Of a stretch of 64,000 nt of DNA, positions 1-12,004 are shown piece after piece. How positions within the stretch are numbered: position 1 is the first letter of the stretch; each line of letters opens with the position of its first letter. The position numbers and the translations under genes were made by a program. Source of the DNA: Cyprinodon diabolis (taxonomy: Eukaryota > Chordata > Actinopteri > Cyprinodontiformes > Cyprinodontidae); the NCBI GenBank assembly GCA_030533445.1, contig CM060064.1, positions 20,853,626-20,917,625 of the forward strand. The letters are read 5' to 3'. The notes below the pieces were generated by a model, which saw only the letters and a list, made by a program, of their open reading frames with translations, was not told the origin of the DNA and did no database searches.

Positions 1-2311
1 TCTGGGAGAAGGTTATGTGGATCTAATGACCCTCCCCTTGCAATTTATCAAATGTTTATCAAACCTGAAGAGTTCTGTTTATGATGTTTAAAGTCAGGTG
101 CACACTAAAATGCATATCTGTGGACATTTTAGAAGAAGGCATAAATGCAGTAGCAGATGAAAGAGAAAAATAATCTTCTGGGCAGATTTGGATTGTAAAA
201 CATACATACATATGGTCGATCAACCAATGCTGCTTTGGGGAAAACTTATTTCAGCATTGCATTTTCCTGCATAAGGATGCATCAGTCCAACTGATTCATT
301 TTAGGCTAGCATTTTAGCTCGCCCTAGCCACTGATGTAAAGTGAGCATTCTGCTGCTCTGTTTTAACTTCTTAAACATAAATTAATTTAATTTAACAACA
401 GGAAGGCAAACTAAAACAAAGGACGTTGCTTCATCTTAAAATTGACTACTACTAAAAGTGCTACTTATTATGGAACACGAAGGACTTGGAAGCAGCCTGT
501 TAAAAGACTTTGAATCAGTACAATTTAGAAAAATACCCAGAAAGTCTGCTGTTATACAGTAATGGTTGTGCTAGTTATAAAAAGCTGTGAAGAGAAACTG
601 CTATAAAAAACCTCAACACCATAGTCTTGTCTATGTTTAACTAGAATGGGAATCTAGTATTTTATTAAGCTGCATGGTGTGACTCTCTTTCAACCATAAT
701 TATTAATCAACAGTATACTGGTTGCAGAGGGACTTGCATGACATTGTATGTACCAACTTTTAAGACCCCTTTTTACCAGCATTTCCACCCTGATCCAATC
801 CACAAAGTTCACAAAAAAACTTGTAGTAGTGGTGCCTCTTAAAGCTACAGAATTGTAGAGAGATATCAGGAGAGGATCCGAATCTAAAAGCTCTGGGTTA
901 CAGAAACAGGATTGGATAACAGCAGCAGGGCAGATAATAATCAAAATAGCAAGTGCAGCGATTGTGAAGGTGAGAAAAGACTGAGTTTGATATTTTTTCA
1001 TGACCATATGCTACTCACTGGCCCAAAGCAGTTCAGACAGTATATGCAAAGCTGTTAGCGTTTACAGTAAATGGAAACAAGGACTCCACTGTGGTATGAT
1101 CATGCAAGCCAATTTCCAGACTTTTGCACACATGTTATAAGGTAAGTAGAAGCAACACCTAGAATGTAAACATCATGCTTTATAAGAAACTTTGTGCTGT
1201 TTTGGAGCAGCCGCAGACTATAATTTAAAACCAAAATAAGTGGTTTGCACATTTACAGAAAACTGTGCAGATGACATATTTTTGGACATTCACCCTGTAA
1301 ACTGCAGACACTGGCAGTTAAGTGGGAAAATATGTGATCATTTGGAGAGAACTCACTCTGTTCTGAGGCCGTATTATTTTAGACATGTGGTTTTCCAGTA
1401 AACTGACCCATTCTGTTCATAAGACTGTGGTGTTATGATAGAAACCTGATCCATGTAAAGAGGGACCCTACCCAGTGTGTATGAGGCTCAGCAGCACTAT
1501 CCCTGTTTGTATTTACAATAGAAAAACTAAAAATGAGAAAAGACTATACTTGGAATTAGATGTCTGCTAATCCTTTAGGGTCAGACTGTTAAACCACTAA
1601 ATCTGTTCATTACTCAATTAAATGTACTTTTACTGAATCATCTGTCCGTTTTGTCTACTAACATATTTTTGACACCTATTTTGCAGATTTTAAACTCTTG
1701 TGTTGTTCTGTTAAACACCGAAACCCAATCAGTGGCAGAAGTAGTGAGACTTTTCATCAACAGTTGAGTAATTCTGCAACTGTCGTTTTTTTCATCATCA
1801 TGAAATGGCTCTAAATTAGCTCATGAAAGATGCAGACACAGCAATCACTGAGCCTGTTACCTACATATTTATAGGAGTTTGCTCATCACAGTGGAAAATG
1901 TAGGGAGGTTGGAATAAAAAAAAAAAATCAATTTCACTGTCCTTTAAGCTCATGTTGAGAACTAACATCTTCACAAGGTCTTTTGCTTTAGTTTCGGGCC
2001 TGATTTTCTGATTTTATAACAAAACACAGGAAACCGAAGGATACATAACTGTCTGCCTCCTGAAAGGCATCACGGCTGGATGTTCTGATACAATTACAGC
2101 TGTAATGTGGGAATTATTTCCAGTGACAAAGATTGCAAATATTCAATATTGGATAACATTTTGACAATTATTTACCTTTATGGAAGGTGAATAAGTTTCA
2201 TCAATTCTCTTTACCTCTTCTGAACAAAGGAAGTTGACTGTTCAGCAGCAAACTGTCGGCTGGCTGCCTGAGCAGATAGTCAGGCCAGCAAACCCTCTTG
2301 TTTTATTTATA
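1..2311. other. No feature seen
   Basis: AT-rich, with only short chance frames. The one at 690-1007 (minus) has hydrophobic stretches but no family resemblance. Confidence 0.5.
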
Positions 2312-2817
2312 TTAAAGCTACAGTGTGTAATTTTCAGCGACATCTAACATCCAGACTGCAGACCGCAGCAACATGAACATCTCCCCCCCACTGCTTCTCC
2401 CCCCCAACAGTACGGCAAGCGTTACGGGACAAAATGTCTTCCACGACGTCCGCATCACCTACCTTCTCAAGTGATGAGGTTTGTTTACATAGATAATTTT
2501 ACAGATAGTATTTCATTAGTCTGTGTGTTCAGTACAGTCTCAGTTCATCTCCCTCAACTTGCCGTAGTTACTTTCGAGCGTAATGGGCGATCTTGCAATC
2601 GCTAGTTTGTTGGCTCTGCGCTGCCGTAGCGCAAAGATGTTTGCCTCCATGGCTGCGAGACCCGCTCCAATGTAATTATAAATAACGAATTCTAAGGCAA
2701 CGCAAATATTAAGGTTAAGAGGCTGAGCTCGTAGATGATGATAAATAACATAGCTATGTATAATATATTACATTTCTGACTGTATATCCCTGTAATTATT
2801 ACACACTGTAGCTTTAA
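2312..2817 (+). mobile_element. TTAA-flanked MITE, copy 1
   Basis: 506 bp between TTAAAGCTACAGTGTGTAAT and ATTACACACTGTAGCTTTAA. The same family is seen inverted at 59486-59957, with a few percent divergence and small indels, for example in the C-run near 2383-2410. Non-coding and non-autonomous. Confidence 0.88.
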
Positions 2818-5800
2818 ATAACTGCAAAAATTGATAACATTATGTATAATATGCAAACAAAAACTAATACTTAAAAAAAACAGGTATGTCTAAAGCATCA
2901 AATGCTTGTCTGACATGAACCGGCCTTTAAAGGATGAAGAAAAATAAAGGAAAGAAAAAAAATACAGAAATTCCTGTCAAAGATTGATGGGGCTCTGGAC
3001 GGCTCAAAATGCAGCTGGACTGATGTGCAAATGAAGTAAAATAGTGACAAAGCACACAGGGAGGAAGGTGATGGGGTATGGATAATTATAGAAAGAGGAA
3101 CTGACATTTTAAAAGCTGTCGTCCTTATGCCCACAAGTTTCACTGATGTGTGGACGTCAAGATCACAGTGCAAATTCTCCCACGCAGCTTACTGTACACG
3201 TCCTTCACAGCTGCTTTGTATTTAGCTTTTTCTCTGTCACGGTGAGAACAAAAGACGTTGCTTGTTTCAACACCGTGATGAGAGGTTGCCAAGCTGGTTA
3301 GTATAAAGTATAGTGTAAAAATATGGCATCTTTCACTGTGAATATTTTATTTGTATATTGTTACAAACAGTTAGAAATAGGATAATACAACACTCTCTGC
3401 AGTGATACATTTTAATTCTGCTTCCACATTCTGGTCAGTGGAGTTCCAGCTATATCTTGTAAAGCAATCACTTTAGCGCAGTTATTTTTATTTTTGCTGA
3501 AGTAACTTTTTTTCTGTGAAGTCACCCTTGTGGATTGCTCCCACGTGATGGGAAAACCAGTAATAGTTCCCCATTTTTGCAGCTGTTCTGTTGCCTTCTG
3601 AACAGCTACAGAAGATTTACCCTTTGGTTCTGTACACGACCTTGGTGCCACCACTTATCGCCACATCGCTGCAACCTGCGGTTACGTTAATGCAAGCTGT
3701 CATTGCTTTAACTGCTGCCTGCACAAACACAGAAGCAATGGAAAGAGTCAATATGTAAAAGCCTGGCCTGAGAATGTTCAAATATGAGGATCAGACCCTC
3801 AAAACATATTAACAAAGGGTCCTTCTGATTGTAGAGTTTACTCAAAGCTAGGCTGGTCCAAATAAATGCTACCCACAGTCACAAACAACTCAATTCAAAC
3901 AGCTAACATTTAAAGTTTACTCTTCCTCGTCCGCCACATCCCTGCTGCCTGTTTTCCCTTAATGCCATGCTGTATTAGCGGCCTGTCAGCAGAGACTCTC
4001 CTGATACCTAAACGCTTCGTCAGCTTCCCTTCAATGCAAATATATATATACAAATGCTACTTGCTATGCTACTTCTGTTTATGCTTTTGCTTGGCTGACA
4101 CTGGAGGTGACTGTGAATGTGTGTGTTAGAGAAAGAATGCAGCTGTGTTAGTATAACAAGAAAGAAAGAAAACAACTTGCATTCTATTGTCAAGGAAAAC
4201 CTTTGAGGAAAGACCCTGAAATGTGGCTCTCATATCCCAACTTAGCATCAGTTCATACACCATATGATAGGTATTAATGATGCCCTTAAAAAGCATGAGT
4301 CTTGATATATTAGAAATTTTGCTCCAGGAGAGTGTTGGAAAGTTAATCACACATGCACAGTAATCAAGACAAAAAAGTACTGTAATACATGTGTAATGCA
4401 TTGAATTTGAACAAATAAGCAAATTTAAAAAGTCCTAAAGGTGTCAACAAAATGCTGCTAAACCATAATTGCATCATAAACCTGATAGTTTCACTGCAGT
4501 ATTTGGGTAGTTATTTACAAAATCTAGACTATGTTTGTAAAATTACAATAAACTACTTTTCTGTAGAAGTTCTTCTGATAAATACACACAAAGCATAATA
4601 AAATCCTGTCAATGGTTACCAATTTAGTTGGTTACTAATTCAATTCACTGATTATCTACCATCCATCAGATAGGTGTCGTTATCAAGTCAGTCGAAGCAT
4701 TAAAGGAAAGAACCAACATCTGTTCCAGTCTGAGGGAATAAAAACCAAAATATGTTTCGCAGATGGAGAGATCCAGATAATAATCATGACCAAAAAAAAC
4801 AGCTTAGGCTAAGCTAAAAGAACAGTTTAGTAGAGAATTATCTTTACATACATCCATCAGATCAACTTGATGACCATTATTAACATATGTCAAAACATTT
4901 TGGACATATGATTTACCATTTTCTAAACCTCCCCAGGTAGTTCTATTATCATGTAGTATATTTCCTATTGGCAAAGCAGCCAGTCTCTCATATTTTATGT
5001 CATAAGTTTGCAAAACTGAGACCTTTAGTAATAGCTCCAAAATAATGTCAAATTTTCCGAAATCTGTAGAAGTCTTGTTTAAAGTGTCTAAGGTGTTCAT
5101 GTAAGAGATTACAGTATGCTGTAATACCTTGCTGCGCCCACCTTATCAATTGAATTAAGAAGAAAATTACTACTGAAAGCAATTCAACTCAATATTTTGG
5201 CGGATTCCTGTATGTAACAGCTTTTGAGTCTCTTTCCAAATTTTCACGGGTAAGATAATATGGGGATTTGTCTTTTTTGAGAGATAGTCCAAAAGTTTTA
5301 CATCCAAAATAATCGCTTGCAGTGGGAAAATAATGGGGAGTATGAGCTCCAAGTCCTTCCACCATGCAAAATAATGGGGGTTACATCAACATATAAGAGT
5401 TTTTTTGCTTGTTTGTTTTTTAGCTGTGAGGTTCAATATTTTTTTGATTCTTGTTTTTCTTTTAACCCTCCCATACATACTGGGATATAATTTAGTTTCA
5501 CTCTATAAATTATTGTTTTGTCTTCTATAAGTAGTAACTGAAATAGGTACAGTGTGCTGGACAGAATACTCATCTTGACAGATTATATCCTTGAACTTAA
5601 ATGAAAAATAGATCAATATTATGTCTTCTTAAATCTGCTTGTTTTAGAACTTAGGGTTTCATAGTTAATGTACGATAAATTAGCAAAGTCCTTTGGTAGA
5701 TGCAAACCAAAATATTTAATTGCTTCTGTTTTCCATTTACATTGCACTTGCTTGACTGTAAAGACCAAAGCTTGTTCAAGAAGTCAACTTATAGTACCTT

Positions 5801-7914
5801 TTCGTGCAGTCTCACTGCAGTATCACTGACTGGAAAATAAAGCTATCATCTGTGAACATTCTGCTGCTGCTCCAACAAATGAGGATTTTCCCTATAACAG
5901 TGTTTTCACCTTTTTTCAGTTATGTTGACTAAGAAAGAAAGACTATTAGTTTCTGTGACTCACCGCCTGTCTGTGTTGTGTGACTTGGACTGAATTATGT
6001 TATCTCCCGATAGCTGTCCGTTAAATCTACTCATTAAATTTTATGAGGTCCAAAGCAAAGATCTAGGGTTATGAAACAAGATAACTTTTTTTCCCCCTGC
6101 CGTTGTCAGCCCACTATTAACTGAAATGACACCAACACATGTAATGAGCCATACTTTATTATCAACAGGCTATATCAAAATGATTATGTTAGCCAAGCTG
6201 CTACACATAAAACTAATTCCAGTAGGACTAGATATGTAATTGGACTACTAACAAAGGTATGCAGGGTTAACGTGTCACAATGCCAGAACATTATAGTTTC
6301 CTTTAAAACCTTGCAAATTAAGAATAGTCGATTTGTGCATCGGAAATTCTTGTTGGAACAAAATATTTGTTGCCTTCAGGAAAAATGGAAACTAATGGAC
6401 ACCATGACGAAAGATTTTAAACCCATGGGTTTCTTGCTCTAAGGCAACAATCTCCATTAACTGTGTTGCCATGTCAATTAGGCCCAATAAAGGACTTTAT
6501 TTTAAAGCTAATTGAATTGTGAATCACCATATAACACCAAAATATTTGACATAAAGATAAAAAAAAATACTTTGTTGGGCCTGGCAATGACCAGATATAA
6601 TGCTATGTGGATGGAAAATAAGATCTTAATTGTACCAAATGTGCAAAATTATCACACTCCTCCAGCTGTGGTCACCTTAACATAAAAAATTATCTCTTGT
6701 AGAGGCAAGTTAACTGTACTGTGAACACAAGGTTTATAATGTCCGGATTAGAGGCAGTTTTTGCTGCTTGCTTATAATAACACAATCTCAGTGACAGACA
6801 GACATAAACTTTGCTGTTTCTTCACTGCAACTCAAGGCTGATAGAGTTGCATAGCATACAAGAGCAGAGTTACTGTAAGTGGAGATTATTTGTGATTGCC
6901 TAACTCTTCATGCCTCTATTAAAAGCCTGGAAAACCCCAATGTGCCAACGCTGTAACTAAAATGTGTGCTTCAAGCTACTGCAACCAACCGGCCCACTTT
7001 GCTTTAACAGACACAAAGAAGTGTGTCAACAACTGCCCCATTTGTCATTGGGAGAAGCTGTTTTATTTGAAAAAGAAATAAGACCACACTCAGCTACACT
7101 GGCTTAGAAGTATTTAAAAGTATTAACGTGACAGTTATTGCTGCAAACAGATTAGAAAAATTACAGCATTTTAAACTTAGTTGCCATGAATTAATATTCT
7201 GACTAGAAAATCCATAAAATATAGTGTGCTTCAGGTTGTATAGGTCACTAGACCAAAGTTAGGCATGCCTTTATCCTGCTGTAATGGAAATATCTGATTT
7301 AGGAAACCTTTAAAACCATAGGCATTCCCTCTTTTCTCCTTGCTCTGCGACCATCCTTCTCATCTCTAGAGCTGCACTCTCCTGTTTATGACCCTTAGCA
7401 TTTAAATATAATGCAGAGAGAAGAAGGTTTTCCCTAAAATACTGATGCTGTATGAAAAGCGTATCACAGTGAAAAAAGCAAAAGACAACGATAAAGAAAA
7501 GGAAACAGTGAGGATAAGAAAAAGACAATATGGTGAGCAATCAGTACACGTATTTTATGAAGGATATAGGTGGATGATTTGCTCTTTCTGTTGTGGTAGC
7601 TGGTTTGTCATCTTTTACAGGTTGAAACAGCTTCCTGTACTGAATAAACCCAATTCAAGCTTTGTTGGTTTCAATATACAGATATCTGTCAGTACATTGT
7701 TAAGTGTTACCTGTGGAAAAGCTCTCCCTTGTCAAGTGCTGGTTATAAAACAATCTGAAACAAACTAGGCACAACATTTATGCCTCTAATTTTGTCAATT
7801 AACTATCTTACCCACACTAAATTAACAAAAATTATGTATTACATTTACTGTAGTACCAAGTAAATAAATAAAAAAATAATTTTACAAAAAGTAGCAAGGT
7901 ATAGTGTGAGCGTT
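2818..7914. other. No gene seen
   Basis: Short unrelated frames only. The minus-strand frames at 5352-5170 and 5100-4804 read faintly like a decayed LINE polyprotein (IWKETQKLLHTGI), too weak to call. Confidence 0.45.
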
Positions 7915-8210
7915 GATGAGGGGTGTGTGTGAACTTGTTTTTATGACAGTGTGGGGATCTGTTTACGTCTGTCATGTCATGGGGACCTATGTCCTTATGG
8001 GGACCAAAATCCTGGTCCCCAGATGGTAAAGGTCTTTTCTTTGAGCCATGGTTAGGTTTAGCACTAAGGTGGGCATTCAGTTTAGGTAAGGGTTAGGTAT
8101 ATGTTGGTAATAGTTAGGGTAAGGGTCTGATTTAGGCCATATTAAAATGAATGCAAGTCAATAAAATGTGCCCAATAAGTCACAAAAACAAGAATGTGTG
8201 TGTGTTTGTT

Positions 8211-8289
<79 letters not shown>

Positions 8290-8290
8290 G
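7915..8290. repeat. GGGGACC / telomere-like dispersed repeat ending in (GT)n
   Basis: GTCCTTATGGGGACCAAAAT and its near complement are followed by degenerate GGTTAG/TTAGGG units (about 8047-8145), then a GT microsatellite. This layout is familiar from fish genomes and recurs at 36450-36760. Confidence 0.7.
8195..8286. repeat. (GT)n microsatellite, about 90 bp
   Basis: Nearly pure TG dinucleotides with a short TTTGTTTG interruption at the start. The histidine/threonine ORF on the minus strand is an artefact. Confidence 0.95.
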
Positions 8291-10756
8291 TGGGGGGAAT
8301 TTTCTTTAATTCCAGTATTGAAGTTTAAAAGGTGATGTCCTGCACCTTTCAGTGGTTCGTGTTTCAAAACACCTACATCAAATAGCTGAAACTTCAGCAA
8401 GCAATTCAGTTCTCCAGAGCCCTACTAATGACATGATCATCTAATTAAGATACACGTGTAAATGATGCAGGACACAAGATCTCAAGGTCTGGAATTGAAG
8501 ACACCTGGTGTAGCGCCATAGCCAAAAATATTTGTGGCAATGCTAAAACTCGAACCCTTAAATCGTAAAGTAAATCTAATCTAATCTAAAGTAATTCTTA
8601 CTTTAAGACATGCCTTCCATACCTAAAAATCATGACCTTCAGTTGCCTTTATTACAAACCATTTTAGACTGCTTTGTAGTTTTTTTTCACCACCCCAAAA
8701 GAAAAAAAACTAAGAGACCTAAAAATCAGGAGGGCGTCTTCTAATGGTGATTACACACGCTCAGGGGAAGTTAAAAAAGCGAAGACTAATGAGTCATTGA
8801 TTTTCTCATCATTGCTAAGGGATATCTAGCTAATGGCATAAAAAAGCCAAATGCTTTTAAGAAAATCATGTTCAAGCATTTTATAGTTACATATAGGTTA
8901 TGTGGTCTCTAATGAAGCCACAGGTATTTTGGCAACACAAACATTTGACTTAGAGAAGCAAAGAATACCATACTTATGCAAGAGTGTAATAAAGTAAATA
9001 TAGAGTCGAATAAGCACATCTCGCTGCATTGACCCATTAATAATAGCACTAATAACTTACTGCTAAATATTTCTTAATGTGCTGCACAAATACTGTAGAT
9101 GCTACATCTGCACTGATCAAGTTTCACGATAACAAAACATAAAATAACTTACTCTATTCTAATACATTAGAAAGCTGCAAATTTTCTAAAAAGACACTTT
9201 AAAACATAGTGATTTATAAATAAATTGTATACTGCATAGATGCTGAGAGACTCAGTAAGCCATAAAATGTGCTTAACGTTTGAATGTTTGACACTAGCTA
9301 AATATATTAGATGCATCACCATGTTGTAAGATGAGAAACAGCTAAATTTTCGAGAGGGCTCTTGCTGCAGTGTCAGGATGCGTCGTTGCAGACCTGCACA
9401 ATGGGGTCTCCTGCACTGACAGGAAGTTTATTCCAGATTTTATATTCAAAGCCTTTAGGAATAGCATGTATGTGCTGCCGGATTTTATTAGAGGAAGAAG
9501 AAGAAGAAGACATATTTTTTTGCAAGGGGACTGCTTACTTAAATGTGTCTTTCCCTACTTCTCCTCACTTAAAGAACAAGAAAACTGTGTTTTATCAAAT
9601 AATATTTCTGTGACTTTCTTTTACTTATTACAACATTATATGTCTCTTACAGATGCATGTTTCAATTTTAGCCCCTGCTGACACTTTGCCAGAAGTTACA
9701 TACTGCACGTCATGCTGTGAAATCTGCCGTTTCAACAATAAAAACACTTCCAAAAAAATTAAACAAATAGACATTTGAAAGCTTGTTTTGTGTCTACTGT
9801 TTTCTCCAGTGTCATGAGAAAAAAATATTAAGTTTTTGGCTATTATTGGCTAGTATTCAGCAATCCAATCACACACTCTCCATTGGCAAAGCTATGTGGT
9901 TCAACAGCAAAGGTAAGAACAGCACCAACAATACTAAAATATATTATTAGAATATACAATAAAATAACTGCAAAAACACAAGAGATATAATTTTTAAAAA
10001 AAATCTTATCCAGTTAAACTGGAAAAAGATTATATATATAAATCATTAAACATTAATAGAAAAACATATTTATATTATGAAAACCCAGGAAAAAAACAAG
10101 GAAACAATAAATATTTCAAATACAGTGGCTTCTACTTTAGAAATGCTTTGACTAAACTTCCAGTTCCAACAGAGCAAGACACCTCACAGTGCAAATCTGG
10201 ACCAAAGGGTCCTGACAGGCAGTCTCAAAGGTATTAAATTGTTTACTTTTACGGTCATTCTCATTTGTAAAAAATATCAAATGTAGCACGGTTATGTGTG
10301 AACTACATATAACTATGATAAAATTATAAATTCTAACATGTGCTATGTTTTTTTCCCTCTGCATTTAATGAGCAATGTCAGGCTTAAATTTATCTCTTTG
10401 AGTTTTGAAGCAGGGCCACAGGTCTTGGTTTCCATTCTGGGACAGACTATCAGTCCATCTGACAATTGATAGTTAGTAGACACTCCAAGCCCCTTGGAAT
10501 CAGGCATTTAAAATAATATAAAGATTTATTGAAAAATATTTTTTTCACCAGTTTGGACAATTTTTTCAAAATGGTAAATCTCTATAACTATTCAAAATTA
10601 CCTTGGATGTCAATTTTTCCAAGGTTTTCCTCTTGACTACTTACAGACTTCCAGGTACACAGGAGGAAAAGACTTTAAGGGTTAAAAAAAAGCAGTCAAC
10701 CTCCTTCCACATATAGTATGGCTGAAATGCTTTCACAAGAGATGTGGAGAAAAATA
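8291..10756. other. No feature seen
   Basis: AT-rich sequence with a short GAA run near 9493-9510. Nothing recognised. Confidence 0.5.
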
Positions 10757-12004
10757 CACTATATTGCCAAAAGTATTTGCTCACCTGCCTTGACTCACAT
10801 ATGAGCTTAAGTGACATCCCGTTCCTAATCCATAGGGTTCAATATGACGTCGGTCCACCCTTTGCAGCTAGAACAGCTTCAACTCTTCTGGGAAGGCTGT
10901 CCACAAGGTTTAGGAGTGTGTTTATGGGAATTTTTGACCATTCTTCCAGAAGCGCATTTGTGAGGTCGCACACTGATGTTGGACGAGAAGGCCTGGCTCT
11001 CAGTCTCCGCTCTAATTCATCCCAAAGGTGTTCTATCGGGTTGAGGTCAGGACTCTGTGCAGGCCAGTCAAGTTCATCCACACCAGACTCTGTCATCCAT
11101 GTCTTTATGGACCTTGCTTTGTGCACTGGTGCACAGTCATGTTGGAAGAGGAAGGGGCCAGCTCCAAACTGTTCCCACAAAGTTGGGAGCATGGAATTGT
11201 CCAAAATGTCTTGGTATGCTGAAGCATTCAGAGTTCCTTTCACTGGAACTAAGGGGCCAAGCCCAGCTCCTGAAAAACAACCCCACACCATAATCCCCCC
11301 TCCACCAAACTTTACACTTGGCACAATGCAGTCAGACAAGTACCGTTCTCCTGGCAACCGCCAAACCCAGACCCGTCCATCAGATTGCCAGATGGAGAAG
11401 CGCGATTCGTCACTCCAGAGAACGCGTCTCCACTGCTCTAGAGTCCAGTGGCGGCGTGCTTTACACCACCGCATCCGACGCTTTGCATTGCACTTGGTTA
11501 TGTATGGCTTGGATGCAGCTGCTCGACCATGGAAACCCATTCCATGAAGCTCTCTGCGCACTGTTCTTGAGCTAATCTGAAGGCCACATGAAGTTTGGAG
11601 GTCTGTAGTGATTGACTCTGCAGAAAGTTGGCGACCTCTTCGCACTATGCGCTTCAGCATCCGCTGACCCCGCTCCGTCAGTTTACGTGGCCTACCACTT
11701 CGTGGCTGAGTTGCTGTCGTTCCCAAACACTTCCATTTTCTTATAATACAGCTGACAGTTGACTGTGGAATATTTAGGAGCGAGGAAATTTCACGACTGG
11801 ATTTGTTGCACAGGTGGCATCCTATCACAGTTCCACGCTGGAATTCACTGAGCTCCTGAGAGCGACCCATTCTTTCACAAATGTTTGTAAAAACAGTCTG
11901 CATGCCTAGGTGCTTGAATTTATACACCTGTGGCCATGGAAGTGATTGGAACACCTGATTCCAATAATTTGGATGGGTGAGCAAATACTTTTGGCAATAT
12001 AGTG
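10757..12004 (-). mobile_element. Complete Tc1-type transposon (DD34E)
   Basis: About 30-bp inverted termini (CACTATATTGCCAAAAGTAT on the left, its complement on the right) are flanked by the TA target duplication at 10755-10756 and 12005-12006. Length is 1248 bp. It carries one full-length transposase ORF on the minus strand. Confidence 0.96.
10839..11870 (-). CDS. Tc1 transposase, intact, 343 aa, DD34E
   Basis: The enzyme would bind the terminal repeats and cut and paste the element at TA sites in the nucleus. I start it at the ATG giving [10 protein letters not shown]. The frame stays open 38 codons further upstream to 11984, but that part reads into the terminal repeat. An N-terminal helix-turn-helix with [20 protein letters not shown] and a GRPRK hook is followed by a second HTH with [10 protein letters not shown]. 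The catalytic triad is Asp in WSDESRF, Asp in FQHDCAPVH, and Glu in NPIEHLW 34 residues later (DD34E). The length matches full Tc1 transposases, with no stop or frameshift. Overlapping plus-strand open frames are shadows. Confidence 0.95.
   Translation of the reverse strand: MGRSQELSEFQRGTVIGCHLCNKSSREISSLLNIPQSTVSCIIRKWKCLGTTATQPRSGRPRKLTERGQRMLKRIVRRGRQLSAESITTDLQTSCGLQISSRTVRRELHGMGFHGRAAASKPYITKCNAKRRMRWCKARRHWTLEQWRRVLWSDESRFSIWQSDGRVWVWRLPGERYLSDCIVPSVKFGGGGIMVWGCFSGAGLGPLVPVKGTLNASAYQDILDNSMLPTLWEQFGAGPFLFQHDCAPVHKARSIKTWMTESGVDELDWPAQSPDLNPIEHLWDELERRLRARPSRPTSVCDLTNALLEEWSKIPINTLLNLVDSLPRRVEAVLAAKGGPTSY

Noticed and set aside
5170..5352. Minus-strand frame vaguely like a LINE polyprotein
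   Set aside because: Too short and too weak without an alignment.
8047..8145. Interstitial telomere marking a chromosome fusion
   Set aside because: Units are highly degenerate and the same layout occurs at 36450-36762, so a dispersed repeat is more likely.
10744..11547. 267-codon open frame on the plus strand
   Set aside because: Antisense shadow of the Tc1 transposase on the minus strand; no family resemblance of its own.
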